Source: Caldisericia bacterium
Lineage (GTDB): Bacteria > Caldisericota > Caldisericia > JAAYUI01
Length of the DNA: 64,000 nt
NCBI GenBank assembly: GCA_017999835.1
Contig: JAGNLA010000004.1
Coordinates: 75,923-139,922 of the forward strand
Direction: 5' to 3'
In this document: piece by piece, positions 54,707 to 63,757 of the stretch
How positions within the stretch are numbered: the stretch's first letter is position 1
Layout: every line of letters begins with the position of its first letter
The notes under the pieces: model-generated
Databases searched by the model: none
What the model was told of the DNA's origin: nothing
What the model saw: only the letters and a program-made list of their open reading frames with translations
Made by a program: the position numbers and the translations under genes

Positions 54707-56170
54707 ATGAAAAAATTTCTCTTTTTAGCACTGTCATTGATGATGGTGTTCACAGTCCTGCCAACTCTACAAGCCTCGGCAATAACAGGCATGATCACCG
54801 AAGGTGGCCCTCCAGGCCAGAGCGAGCCACCAGGAGACCGCCCTGGCGGCGATAAAGGTGATAGAGGCGGGCAGGACAATTCCCAGATAGCGACAACATG
54901 GTCGTCTGATCCGGAAAAAACTTTGCTTGACGCAGGCGAAACAGCCACGTTCAAGCTTACGGTTGAAAACAAGACAAGCGCAAGCGAATCGATCACGCTT
55001 TCAACCCAGGACACAGGACTGACAATCTCTCCAAAAACCTTTACTCTTGCAGCCAGTGCAAAATCGGAAGTCACCCTGACAGTTGTCATGCCTGCACAAA
55101 ACGACAGGACAGAAGCCAACTTTTCAATCAATTTCGCCTGCACAAACGTAAAAAACAAAAAAGTAATGTTTCGCATAAAGTATAAAACTCAGACGGCTGC
55201 CCAAAAGGCTGATCAGCAAATTGCAACCCAGTGGGAATCTGATCCTGGCAAAACCGTACTTGCTGCCGGCAAATCAGCCACATTCAAACTCAAAGTCACA
55301 AACAAGTCAGGTTCAAACCAAAGCATAACACTCTCAACAAAAAACACGGGTTTAACAATCTCCCCAACAACGCTAACGCTTGGAAACAGCGCCAGCTCAA
55401 CAGTTTCTGTCACTGTGGTCATGCCAGCACAAACAGATGCCAAGAAACTTGAAGTAGAGTTCGCAATCTCATTTGCATGCACAAGCGTAACAGGAAAAGC
55501 AGTAAAATTCAAACTCAGATACGCTTCGGCAACAAAACCCGAACAGACGAAAACAATCGCGACAGTCTGGGCTGCAGAACCATCCAAGACAACCCTCAAC
55601 GCTGGTTCCACGGCATCATTCACCCTCAAGATCACAAACAAAAGCACAGTCTCAGACACAATAACGCTTTCAACCAAGAGTGCCGGTCTAACACTCTCGT
55701 CCACAAAAACAACCATTGCTGCCGGCAAAACAGTTTCTGTGACCGTAAAAGTTGTCATGCCTGCCCAGAACAACAGGGCTCAGGCGGACTTCTTGATATC
55801 CCTCGTAGGTGCAAAATCCAAGGTTGACGTCAAATTCTCAATAAAATATAAAACTGCCCCCTGCTGCACCTATACCACAGTATGGGCTTCCAATCCCAAC
55901 GGTGCCAAGCTTGCCCAGAAAACAAAAGGCGCCTATTATCTGACAATTACAAACAAGTGCACAAGTGCCATAACATTCAAACTGACTCCAGGCAAGAATA
56001 TGGCAGTATCAAGCTCGTCTTTTACGCTTGCCGCAGGAAAAGCCACAAAAATCACTGTCACAGTCACCATGCCAGCAAAAACTACAAGCTCAAAATGCGA
56101 CTTCAGCCTTGTTGTCGGAACAAGTTGTGGCAAGAATTCGACCCTCAAGTTCACGATTAATTACAAATAA
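54707..56170 (+). CDS. Secreted protein with four NEW3-like Ig repeats
   Basis: 487 aa from ATG 54707; the in-frame ATG at 54701 abuts the AAGGAG SD. Signal peptide MKKFLFLALSLMMVFTVLP, then a Gly/Pro-rich, collagen-like linker (PPGQSEPPGDRPGGDKGD). Four tandem ~97-aa repeats, each with 'W...P.KT.L.AG..A.F.L...NK', 'ITLST...GLT(I/L)S', 'V.V..VMPAQ..R..A.F' and a final '(F)(R/S/K)(I/L)(K)YK'. The fourth repeat opens with CCTYTTVW like the second repeat of the 53812 protein. Repeat number has clearly changed by internal duplication. A surface spacer or stalk is likely. Confidence 0.78.
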   Translation: MKKFLFLALSLMMVFTVLPTLQASAITGMITEGGPPGQSEPPGDRPGGDKGDRGGQDNSQIATTWSSDPEKTLLDAGETATFKLTVENKTSASESITLSTQDTGLTISPKTFTLAASAKSEVTLTVVMPAQNDRTEANFSINFACTNVKNKKVMFRIKYKTQTAAQKADQQIATQWESDPGKTVLAAGKSATFKLKVTNKSGSNQSITLSTKNTGLTISPTTLTLGNSASSTVSVTVVMPAQTDAKKLEVEFAISFACTSVTGKAVKFKLRYASATKPEQTKTIATVWAAEPSKTTLNAGSTASFTLKITNKSTVSDTITLSTKSAGLTLSSTKTTIAAGKTVSVTVKVVMPAQNNRAQADFLISLVGAKSKVDVKFSIKYKTAPCCTYTTVWASNPNGAKLAQKTKGAYYLTITNKCTSAITFKLTPGKNMAVSSSSFTLAAGKATKITVTVTMPAKTTSSKCDFSLVVGTSCGKNSTLKFTINYK

Positions 56171-56191
56171 GATTTCTTTTTTATTTGATGC

Positions 56192-56218
56192 AAACCCCGC
56201 CTGCAGCAAGCGGGGTTT
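56192..56218. terminator. Bidirectional terminator between 54707 and 56220 genes
   Basis: Stem AAACCCCGC (56192-56200) / GCGGGGTTT (56210-56218), loop of 9, T-run to 56221; it separates convergent genes. Confidence 0.88.
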
Positions 56219-56219
56219 T

Positions 56220-57617
56220 TTATTGCCTTACAATCAAAGGTTTCGTGCCAAGCGTCAGCTCGAGCTTGCCGTTTGAGACAGTTTTGGTTGTTGATGTGAA
56301 AAACTTTGGATAATCTGTGTCTTTGACGTTTTTGCCAGAGTCCTTGTTTGGAATCGCCTCGTAGATATTCCATTTGCCATTGCTGAGTTTGATGGTCACT
56401 TTCTTTGTTTTATCCTTACCTGTCCACCAGTCATACCAGCAGACATAGACAGGTTTGCCAGAAACCATGAATTTAATTACCATCACTCCATCTTTATCAG
56501 TCAAGGTTTCGACTTTTGAAAGGTCGGCGCCACCAAGGTTTTCGGCCACCAGTTTATACGTCCAGAATGAAAGCTTCTTTACGCCCCGTCCTTTGTCGTA
56601 TTGCCCGATACCATCAAAGATCAAACCCGTGTTGTCAAAGTAATCGTTGTCTTTTGGGTCTACAAACCCCTCAATCATGCCAAAGGCTGGAAAAATCTTT
56701 GCCACACCATAACTTAGCGGATGGATCAGCTTTCTGAATATGTCATTTGCCTGGTCGCTCTCACTCTGAAAATCAAATTTACCAGGTCCTCTCTGAGGCT
56801 TTCCACTGTATGCACCCATCTCTGTTATCCAGATGGGGGCATTTGAAAAACCGTTCTCGTCGAGAGCTTTTCTGATAACCTGGCAAGCGCTCTTGCAACC
56901 GGCATATTCCTTGAGTGACCCATACCAGTGGAAATCGAATATGTCAAAGTATTTACCATTCAATTCCTTGAGCATGGGGACAAAATCACGGTTGAAGTTT
57001 TTGACCAGATCATTTGGGAAACCTGTTGCTCCACCAATTAGCACCTTGCATTCCGGATCTGCCTGTTTTACAGCGTTGTATGTCAGTTCGAGTAATTTTG
57101 TGTACCCTGTTCGTTTTCTTGGTGGTTCGTTGTCAACCTGCCAGTGTTTGATTGGGTTTGTCAACCCAGGCATGTCGTCGACCCCGTCGCCGTCGTATCT
57201 TTCCACAACCGCCTTCACAAACGCGGAATACGCATCTTCGTCAACCGGCAGATAGGTGTTCTTCTTGAAATATCCGTTGCTTCTTTCATCAGCGATGTCA
57301 GCTGTGATGTTTGCAATTATTCTCAAACCTGCCGGCACCTTACCATACAGGTTGTCGTGCATCTTGAAATCGTATTCAGGTTTTTTGATGTCTTTTTGGA
57401 TGAGAAACTGGAACGCATAGACATGAGGCCTGTGCCAGCCAACGTTCATAAGTTGTGCTGCCTGGAATGACCGCGCGTCCTGCTGGCTGTAGGACATGGA
57501 TGCCGGGTGCATGCCAAAAGGACTGTCCAAAGTGGCAGCATCATACCCTGAAGACATCTGCACAGTTGATAGAACAAGTACCATGACTCCTGCCAAAATA
57601 ATAGTTTTCTTCATCAT
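56220..57617 (-). CDS. Secreted glycoside-hydrolase-like protein (clan GH-A type)
   Basis: 465 aa. Signal peptide MMKKTIILAGVMVLVLSTVQ; GGAG precedes two adjacent ATGs (57617, 57614), the second being better spaced. TIM-barrel glycosidase layout: acid/base Glu164 in 'HWQVDNEPP' and nucleophile Glu266 in 'APIWITEMGAY', with 'DIFDFHWYGSL' between them, as in GH5/GH39-like enzymes. The C-terminal ~120 residues are beta-rich ('GKPVYVCWYDWW'). Substrate unknown. It is the only gene here with a full pair of glycosidase catalytic residues. Confidence 0.75.
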   Translation of the reverse strand: MMKKTIILAGVMVLVLSTVQMSSGYDAATLDSPFGMHPASMSYSQQDARSFQAAQLMNVGWHRPHVYAFQFLIQKDIKKPEYDFKMHDNLYGKVPAGLRIIANITADIADERSNGYFKKNTYLPVDEDAYSAFVKAVVERYDGDGVDDMPGLTNPIKHWQVDNEPPRKRTGYTKLLELTYNAVKQADPECKVLIGGATGFPNDLVKNFNRDFVPMLKELNGKYFDIFDFHWYGSLKEYAGCKSACQVIRKALDENGFSNAPIWITEMGAYSGKPQRGPGKFDFQSESDQANDIFRKLIHPLSYGVAKIFPAFGMIEGFVDPKDNDYFDNTGLIFDGIGQYDKGRGVKKLSFWTYKLVAENLGGADLSKVETLTDKDGVMVIKFMVSGKPVYVCWYDWWTGKDKTKKVTIKLSNGKWNIYEAIPNKDSGKNVKDTDYPKFFTSTTKTVSNGKLELTLGTKPLIVRQ

Positions 57618-57673
57618 CGTCTCCTTCGTCCTTTGTCTATTCTACGCAAACATTCCAGGTTTTGTCACATAAA

Positions 57674-57701
57674 AAAACGGCGGTCAAAAAACCGCCGTTT
57701 T
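57674..57701 (-). terminator. Terminator of the 57720 gene
   Basis: Stem AAAACGGCGGT (57674-57684) / ACCGCCGTTTT (57691-57701), with a T-run on the minus strand. Confidence 0.9.
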
Positions 57702-57719
57702 ATCAACATAATCAAAATT

Positions 57720-60700
57720 TTACTTGCATTCGCCTACTTTTTCAACTGTTGCAAAAATCTCGTCGATGTCTTGTCCGTTGAAACTGAAGTAGATATTCTT
57801 AAGGGATACGCACGACCCAACATTGATCTCCTGTACCATTCTAAGATCGCTGACTCTCAATTTCATCGGGGTTTTGCCTGTGACCAAAGCCGACACATGG
57901 ATATCCAGCCCCTCAGCTTTTACAACCGGCATTGTCAGCGTACCGCCTGGATTATATTCAGAATACACCGGAACCGGGCATGTTTGAACATCGACGATCT
58001 TTGAGTTGGCATCCTTGCCATCTTTTATGCTGCCACCAGCCATTCCAACGAGAATGTCTACCGGAAGAAGCATGGATCCTGAATCACCTTTTGTGATTGG
58101 TCTGTCCATTTTTGTCAACTTGCCGTTGATTGCGCACATATCTCTATCAAGCCAGAACGTGGCAGTGTTGCCCCAGATTCTCACTTTGATGTTCAAATTG
58201 GTCTGCTTGTATAGCAATGAACCTTTGAAGATGCTGCTTATTCCATTGAAATCAACATAATACTTGCCATCAATCATGGTTACTTTTGCCTTTTCATTGA
58301 CCGGTTTTTCGGTTGCCGCGTCCTTGATGGGTTCGCCAGGGGAAAGAATTGTGCTTGATGTCTTGACCTTTACCGGTTCAGCAAAATGCCATTTTTTGAT
58401 GAGTTCATGGGTTCCATCTTCGTTTTTAAGGACATCAGCAACGACGTTGTAACCAGTTTTTAGCAGCGAGCAGTCATTGTCGTCTTTTTTGAGCAGGCAT
58501 TCATAAAGCTTGCCCTTGTCATCCTTTACCATGAATGTCTGCTTTTGACAATCGATAGAATCGATTGTACCGATCACAATCGAACGCTCTCTGGAATCCG
58601 GCATCTTCTCCTCGCCCAGGGATTTGAAGACGATGAAGTCTTTCCAGTCATGGTTCTTGCAGGCGAAGGCATAGCTTTTGCCAACCTCGAGTCCAGCCAT
58701 TGAATCCTTGTCCATAAACAGCAGATTCACTTTCCCACCAAACTCTCCGGTGGCTGACATTGTCTGCATGTCGTTGTCGATGGAGTCGATTGTGGCAATT
58801 GTATCGAAATCGTTTGTTGTTATCCATCTTGTCTCTTGCTTGCTGACTATGACCGATTTCCCGTCATCGGTTTCCTCTATGATTGCATCAGAGATCTTTG
58901 CAGCATCCGAGGCTTCAATGTATGTGTAGGTCCCGTATCCAAGCGTTATTGGATAATTTGAAAGCTCTACATCCTTGCCTTTGAAGAAGGCAGTCTTTGA
59001 GCCGATGTCAAGCGATGCTGGATTTAATTCGTTGTCTGTGTAGCTTATCTTTTCATATCCGTTGACAATGCTTCGCAAAACTAGGTAACAATTGACATAC
59101 GTCTTGCCGTTGTACTTGAATGCATATTGAATTTTTGACGACTGCGTGCCATCTGGTGGATACAAATCAAGTTTGTTCCTGGTGAGAATCGACAGGTTGC
59201 TCTTCAGGAAGTCGCTGACGCTTATCGTGCCTGCAACATTTTCAAGCCCATTTATTATATATTTGGCGCCTACCTGGAGATAACGATTCACGTCCCAGGG
59301 CATCTGTTTGAATTGCAGATTGTAAGTCTTGCCCGAATCATCCTTACCAGTCCACGCACCTTCGTTGTTTGAAAGGACGAGAGAATAGGTTTTCATGGTA
59401 AGCGATGTAGTTGGGTCAAGCACTGCATAGTCAATGAAATACGTTTTCCCTTTGGATAAACCGCCAACCGTGAGAATTCTCAGCTTCCAGCCAACTTTTA
59501 TTTGTTGAACATACCCCATAACCGTCAAAACTTCATCGCTATCCTCAAGCTTAAGCTCCATAGTCTTTTGATCGATAATCTCTGTTACTGTACCAACGAC
59601 TACCCGCTTGCTTGTATCATTTAAGCTTTTGTCGTAAGTGTCACCCCAGGCAATCATGAATGCGACGACTGAACCATCGTTTTTTACTACCTTGTCTACA
59701 AATGCCTGATAGAGCTTGTCTGTTTTCAGCTCATCACATTTGTATTTATCGCCTAGCGGAAGGATAACCACAGGGATCTTTGAATTGTCACTCAAAACAA
59801 TTGTTGCAGTCTTCTTTGAGCAATCGAGGCTGTCTACAGTCACAGTATCCGGATTGCCGTAGCTGTAACGATAAGATTTTGACCAACCCAGTACGATCGT
59901 TGCCGAGGATTCATCCTGATTCCTTACTGTTCCTCCAAGACACTTCGTCAACACAGCCACAGGCACGTACGCAACACCATTGACCAGCTTGCATGGATTG
60001 TCCAGCTCATAGGTTTGTGTCTGTTTGGTTGGCACATCTACTACTTCGACGGTCTTGCCATCAATGTATAACTGAATTTTCTTTGATGGGTACATGCTAA
60101 AGATCAGCTGACCCTTGTTTAAGTCACCAGGCATTACTGATGAATTGACAATCTTTGCCAAAGTTTCAACAGCAATGTACGATTCTCCTTCGATGGTTTT
60201 GTTTACATAATTGACATTGGTTGAAACATTGTCGATTTCAACCAGTTTTTTGTCGTTGTAAACCTTCACAATGCTACCACCAAAACCAACATCAATCTTT
60301 TCCAGCACATAAGGTGCAAACACCTTATCTGTTGAGTCGTATTGCATGTAGGCGTGCACCATGTCGCCGGTCTTGAAAGTTTCATTGACACCTTTGGTGT
60401 CAACTTCAAGAACACCACCGGTGAAATCTTCGATTAGCATTCTCCCTGATTGAAACTGAGGGTTGATGACCTTTGCATAGACATTCGAAACTGACTTGTC
60501 GTCAGCCTCCCACGGACAGATTGGGAGCTTGAAAGTTAATGACTTTGTTTCTTCGTTATACTGGGACGGATATCCGAACAGGTCGCAAAAAACCTTTGGT
60601 GAGATTACAGTCCTGCCAGTATCTATTACAACGCCGATTGGCACGGAAACAGTCTTATCGTTTACCACAACCTGGCTCTTGCCATACTCAAACACAACAG

Positions 60701-60998
60701 TGTTATCACAAAATTTATAAACAAGGTTGCGTCTGTTTGATGCAAAATCCGTTTTCCCACCAACCAGTTTGCTCAAATCTAGTATCGACATCATAAGCTT
60801 GTTTTCCGGCGCAACCAGCTCGTATTCCTTTCTTGTGGTAACATAAGGAATCGATGTTGCGACAAAGCTGTCTCCATCAACGCTTATCATTTGTGAATCA
60901 GCGGTTATAATAAACGTTCTGTACTCTGTTGCCGCCCTCAGTCCAACAGGTGGAGCAATCAATGCAACGATTGCCAACATTAGTATTAATTTCTTCAT
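57720..60998 (-). CDS. Secreted protein with several copper-amine-oxidase-N-like stalk domains
   Basis: 1092 aa. Signal peptide MKKLILMLAIVALIAPPVGL, SD AAGGAGG. At least three stalk-type domains: ~25-155 ('KSQVVVNDKTVSVPIGVVID', 'GRTVISPKVFCDLFGY'), ~255-370 ('KIQLYIDGKTVEVVDVP', 'VNGVAYVPVAVLTKCLGGT') and ~920-1020 ('KGDSGSMLLPVDILVGMAGG'). Between them lie beta-barrel-like repeats ('VVVGTVTEIIDQKTMELKLE', 'IVIGTIDSIDCQKQTFMVKD', 'ATIDSIDNDMQTMSATGE'), each reading 'GT(V/I)..ID...M'. No catalytic domain is attached, which is unusual given that stalks normally present an enzyme. A hairpin (61011-61028) lies in the 5' UTR. Confidence 0.75.
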   Translation of the reverse strand: MKKLILMLAIVALIAPPVGLRAATEYRTFIITADSQMISVDGDSFVATSIPYVTTRKEYELVAPENKLMMSILDLSKLVGGKTDFASNRRNLVYKFCDNTVVFEYGKSQVVVNDKTVSVPIGVVIDTGRTVISPKVFCDLFGYPSQYNEETKSLTFKLPICPWEADDKSVSNVYAKVINPQFQSGRMLIEDFTGGVLEVDTKGVNETFKTGDMVHAYMQYDSTDKVFAPYVLEKIDVGFGGSIVKVYNDKKLVEIDNVSTNVNYVNKTIEGESYIAVETLAKIVNSSVMPGDLNKGQLIFSMYPSKKIQLYIDGKTVEVVDVPTKQTQTYELDNPCKLVNGVAYVPVAVLTKCLGGTVRNQDESSATIVLGWSKSYRYSYGNPDTVTVDSLDCSKKTATIVLSDNSKIPVVILPLGDKYKCDELKTDKLYQAFVDKVVKNDGSVVAFMIAWGDTYDKSLNDTSKRVVVGTVTEIIDQKTMELKLEDSDEVLTVMGYVQQIKVGWKLRILTVGGLSKGKTYFIDYAVLDPTTSLTMKTYSLVLSNNEGAWTGKDDSGKTYNLQFKQMPWDVNRYLQVGAKYIINGLENVAGTISVSDFLKSNLSILTRNKLDLYPPDGTQSSKIQYAFKYNGKTYVNCYLVLRSIVNGYEKISYTDNELNPASLDIGSKTAFFKGKDVELSNYPITLGYGTYTYIEASDAAKISDAIIEETDDGKSVIVSKQETRWITTNDFDTIATIDSIDNDMQTMSATGEFGGKVNLLFMDKDSMAGLEVGKSYAFACKNHDWKDFIVFKSLGEEKMPDSRERSIVIGTIDSIDCQKQTFMVKDDKGKLYECLLKKDDNDCSLLKTGYNVVADVLKNEDGTHELIKKWHFAEPVKVKTSSTILSPGEPIKDAATEKPVNEKAKVTMIDGKYYVDFNGISSIFKGSLLYKQTNLNIKVRIWGNTATFWLDRDMCAINGKLTKMDRPITKGDSGSMLLPVDILVGMAGGSIKDGKDANSKIVDVQTCPVPVYSEYNPGGTLTMPVVKAEGLDIHVSALVTGKTPMKLRVSDLRMVQEINVGSCVSLKNIYFSFNGQDIDEIFATVEKVGECK

Positions 60999-61010
60999 TG
61001 TGCCCTCCTT

Positions 61011-61042
61011 GCAGATTTTTTTATCTGCTTATGTGGATTATA
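61011..61042 (-). promoter_or_regulatory. -10 box and 5'-UTR hairpin of the 57720 gene
   Basis: Minus strand TATAAT (61042-61037), followed by hairpin GCAGAT/ATCTGC (61028-61023 and 61016-61011), then the SD. The -35 is not convincing. Confidence 0.45.
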
Positions 61043-61135
61043 CTTGCTCCAACAGTTTTTATTGATTTTCCAACGTTTTCTGGAATATAACCAGGTATCC
61101 CCTCTGGTTGAAAACCATTTTATAGATTAAAATCC

Positions 61136-61163
61136 AAAAAAGGTGAAGTTCAGCTTCACCTTT
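61136..61163 (-). terminator. Terminator of ahcY
   Basis: Stem AAAGGTGAAG (61139-61148) / CTTCACCTTT (61154-61163), loop of 5. On the minus strand it is followed by TTTTTT; 80 nt after the ahcY stop. Confidence 0.88.
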
Positions 61164-61242
61164 CGTTAACGCATGGTTTAATGGTTATATCTTTTTAATA
61201 TTATAAAAATCAAGCACCGAATTAAAAAGTGGCTTTTTAAAA

Positions 61243-62472
61243 TCACTCCCAGGAAGCCAAATATGTTTTCTGATATTCGGTCAGTTGGTCAATATTGACT
61301 CCAACTGATTCAAGCTTGAGCATGGCTACCCGCCTGTCCACCTGTTCGGGGACTTTGTTTACCGTTTTTCCCATGTTGCTTCCATTTTCCAGACCCCAAA
61401 GAAGGCACAAAAGCTGGAGCGAGAATGATAAATCCATTATTTCAGCCGGGTGACCGTCAGCACATGCCAGGTTGACTAGCCTGCCTTCACCAAGCACATT
61501 GACATGCTTTCCTGAAGGAAGCGTGTATTCGGTTATGTTGTTTCTAACCTGCCTTGAGCTTTTTGCGTACTGGGCAAGTTCTTTCATCTGTACTTCAACA
61601 TCAAAGTGTCCGGCGTTTGAAAGGATGCACCCTTCCTTGAGCAGCTCGAAGTGTCTCTTGTCGATGATGTTTGTGTTGCCGGTTGCTGTGACGAAAATGT
61701 CGCCGATTGGAGCTGCGTCTGCCATTGGCATCACTCTGAAGCCATCAAAATGGGCTTCCATGGCTTTTATCGGGTCGATCTCAGTGACTATGACGTTTGC
61801 GCCAAGGCCCCTTGCCCGAAGGGCAAGACCGCGTCCACACCAGCCAAAACCTGCCACAACGACGTTCTTCCCGCAAACTGTGAGGTTTGTCGTCCTCAAA
61901 ATTCCATCCCAGCTGGATTGACCGGTGCCATAACGGTTGTCAAAGAGTGACTTCGACTGGGCATCGTTGACGGCAATGACTGGTGCTGGAAGCTTTCCTT
62001 CAGCAGCCAAAGCTCTCATCCTTTTGAGTCCAGATGTGGTTTCTTCTGTTATAGCTTTCACTTTGTTTGGGAGATTTTCTTTTGCAAGAGTGACGGTGAG
62101 GTCACCGCCATCATCAAGGATAAGGTCTGGGTTTATCGAGAGGACATCTTTAATGCAAGACATCTGGTCTGCTTCTGTTATTCCGTGCCAGGCAAACACG
62201 CCAGCACCAGTTTCGGCAAGCGCGGCAGCAACGTCATCTTGTGTGGACAGGGGGTTTGAACCTGTGATGGCGACATTTGCTCCAAGTCCGACCAAAACCT
62301 CGGCCAGATAAGCTGTTTTTGCCTCAAGGTGGATAGACATGGCAATATTGACGCCTTTGAACTTTCCGGCAAGCTCTTTTGACAATCCCGTTAAAACAGG
62401 CATCCTTAGTTTTACCCATTCGATCTTCTGTCTGCCTGATGGCGCTTTGGTTTTGTCGGATATTCTGCTCAT
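61243..62472 (-). CDS. ahcY: S-adenosylhomocysteinase
   Basis: 409 aa from ATG 62472 (SD GAGAGG). Cleaves S-adenosylhomocysteine to adenosine and homocysteine, recycling the product of SAM-dependent methylation. NAD-binding 'VVAGFGWCGRGLALRARGLG' and 'VIVTEIDPIKAMEAHFDGFR'; the catalytic segment has 'NDAQSKSLFDNRYGTGQSSW', with Lys and Asp in place. The C-terminus ends in 'QLTEYQKTYLASWE', the short form found in archaea and thermophilic bacteria and without the C-terminal Lys-Tyr tail of the longer enzymes. Divergent from the membrane-protein gene (51-nt gap). Activity on S-inosylhomocysteine, known in methanogens, cannot be excluded. Confidence 0.96.
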   Translation of the reverse strand: MSRISDKTKAPSGRQKIEWVKLRMPVLTGLSKELAGKFKGVNIAMSIHLEAKTAYLAEVLVGLGANVAITGSNPLSTQDDVAAALAETGAGVFAWHGITEADQMSCIKDVLSINPDLILDDGGDLTVTLAKENLPNKVKAITEETTSGLKRMRALAAEGKLPAPVIAVNDAQSKSLFDNRYGTGQSSWDGILRTTNLTVCGKNVVVAGFGWCGRGLALRARGLGANVIVTEIDPIKAMEAHFDGFRVMPMADAAPIGDIFVTATGNTNIIDKRHFELLKEGCILSNAGHFDVEVQMKELAQYAKSSRQVRNNITEYTLPSGKHVNVLGEGRLVNLACADGHPAEIMDLSFSLQLLCLLWGLENGSNMGKTVNKVPEQVDRRVAMLKLESVGVNIDQLTEYQKTYLASWE

Positions 62473-62523
62473 GTTTGCCTCTCTTTCAATATTTATTAAA
62501 ATCGATTTGAAGGATGGTGACAA

Positions 62524-63198
62524 GTGTTTTCAGGTGACAACAAGCGCAAGGTGATTGTAATATCGATTCTGGCTGTTCTGTTTATCGGCTACATGCTGTT
62601 GGATAAATCAGGATTGATTGCAAAGATAAACCTGCCGAAAGGTGACGAATGGTACTTTGATCTGCTTGATCTGATACTCCCACTTGCCATTACAGGATTG
62701 GCCATATGGAAACGTAACTGGGCAATTCTTTGCACTTCGGTTCTGCTACTGTTTTCCATTGGCGTTGACATTGGCATCAGGCAATTGGGGTTTCCAAACA
62801 CCTTATACTACCTGTCGCTTTCGCTTGTGGTTTCTGCAAGTCTCTTGCTGATATGGCACTCACTCAGATTTCCCTTTGAAAACAAAATGGCAAGACTTGT
62901 AGGATTGATACCGCTTGTATTTGGCGTTGCCTGTCTTGCGTTATTCCCCCTGGATAGTTTCTATACGGTGCTGATAGCCATTACAGCAGCAGTTATTGCT
63001 TTTTGTGCATCAGCAGTATATTTCTCTGGCAGAGGAGAGGTTTTGGCAATCGCAGCTTTTTTAATCATGGCAGCAAGATATACAAGCGTTTCCTCGGCCT
63101 GGTTGGCCTGGCTCCTTCCTTTGTTTGTGGTAACAGGATATTTCCTCATTGGTTACCATCTGGCGGTCAGACATCACGAGGGTGTTGACAGCATTTAG
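62524..63198 (+). CDS. Polytopic membrane protein of unknown function
   Basis: 224 aa, GTG start after AAGGATGG. About eight hydrophobic segments: for example 'VIVISILAVLFIGYMLLD', 'LLDLILPLAITGLAIW', 'LCTSVLLLFSIGVDIGI', 'YLSLSLVVSASLLLIW', and near the end 'WLLPLFVVTGYFLIGYHLAV'. No conserved polar motif recognised. It is followed after 34 nt by the zinc-ribbon/DUF2007 gene and probably co-transcribed. Confidence 0.7.
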   Translation: MFSGDNKRKVIVISILAVLFIGYMLLDKSGLIAKINLPKGDEWYFDLLDLILPLAITGLAIWKRNWAILCTSVLLLFSIGVDIGIRQLGFPNTLYYLSLSLVVSASLLLIWHSLRFPFENKMARLVGLIPLVFGVACLALFPLDSFYTVLIAITAAVIAFCASAVYFSGRGEVLAIAAFLIMAARYTSVSSAWLAWLLPLFVVTGYFLIGYHLAVRHHEGVDSI

Positions 63199-63232
63199 AC
63201 TGATTTCTATTATTTTGAAAAAGGAGTCCAAA

Positions 63233-63661
63233 ATGAATATATGCCCAAAATGTAAAACTTTTCTGGAACCAAATACGTCAGTATGTCCTGAGTGCGGCGA
63301 GGATTTATCCGACTACGAGCTTGAAGAGGTTAACGTTGGTGAACCAGAGGTTCTCTACCAGGCAAGAAACCTTGCCGAAGCACAGTCGATTGTTGAGTAT
63401 CTCAAGGACAACGGCGTTCCGGCATCAATTCTGGAAAACCAATCCGAGTTTTCTAGTCTCACCACCTTCAAGCCAATGAGCGCAACCGACGTCATAGTCG
63501 GCTCGAATTCTCTGGACAAAGCCATGGAACTGCTTGAGGAATACCTCAATGCTGAACCAATCATTGAAGACGAATGGGATGACGACGACGGGAGCGATGA
63601 AGACGAGCTGACAATAATTGACAATGGCGAAGAGGAGAACGACCCCGACAAACTGTACTGA
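63233..63661 (+). CDS. Zinc-ribbon / DUF2007 protein
   Basis: 142 aa from ATG 63233 (AAAAAGGAG SD). N-terminal zinc ribbon 'CPKCKTFLEPNTSVCPECGE' (two CX2C pairs, residues ~4-22). Then a DUF2007-like domain ~40-105, with 'LYQARNLAEAQSIVEYLKDN' and 'VIVGSNSLDKAMELLEEYLN' ('putative signal-transducing protein' family). The tail is highly acidic (Asp/Glu-rich, ~110-142). Cytosolic, function unknown; the pairing with a membrane protein suggests a regulatory role. Confidence 0.8.
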   Translation: MNICPKCKTFLEPNTSVCPECGEDLSDYELEEVNVGEPEVLYQARNLAEAQSIVEYLKDNGVPASILENQSEFSSLTTFKPMSATDVIVGSNSLDKAMELLEEYLNAEPIIEDEWDDDDGSDEDELTIIDNGEEENDPDKLY

Positions 63662-63710
63662 TTGAAACTGAATTCTTTGGCATGAAAGTGAATATATGAT
63701 TAATAAATCA

Positions 63711-63742
63711 AAAAAGGCGCCTCAACAAGGGGCGCCTTTTTT
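63711..63742. terminator. Bidirectional terminator between 63233 gene and the right-end gene
   Basis: Stem AAAAAGGCGCC (63711-63721) / GGCGCCTTTTT (63731-63741), extended by two further pairs to loop AACAA; T-run on both strands. Confidence 0.9.
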
Positions 63743-63757
63743 GTTCCATGCTTTCTA

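Noticed and set aside
55213-55773. 186-codon minus-strand frame inside the four-repeat gene
   Set aside because: It repeats with the sense repeats and has Val/Leu-rich artificial composition; a shadow.
62473-62523. SAH or SAM riboswitch upstream of ahcY
   Set aside because: Only 51 nt separate the divergent starts and no such fold is visible.
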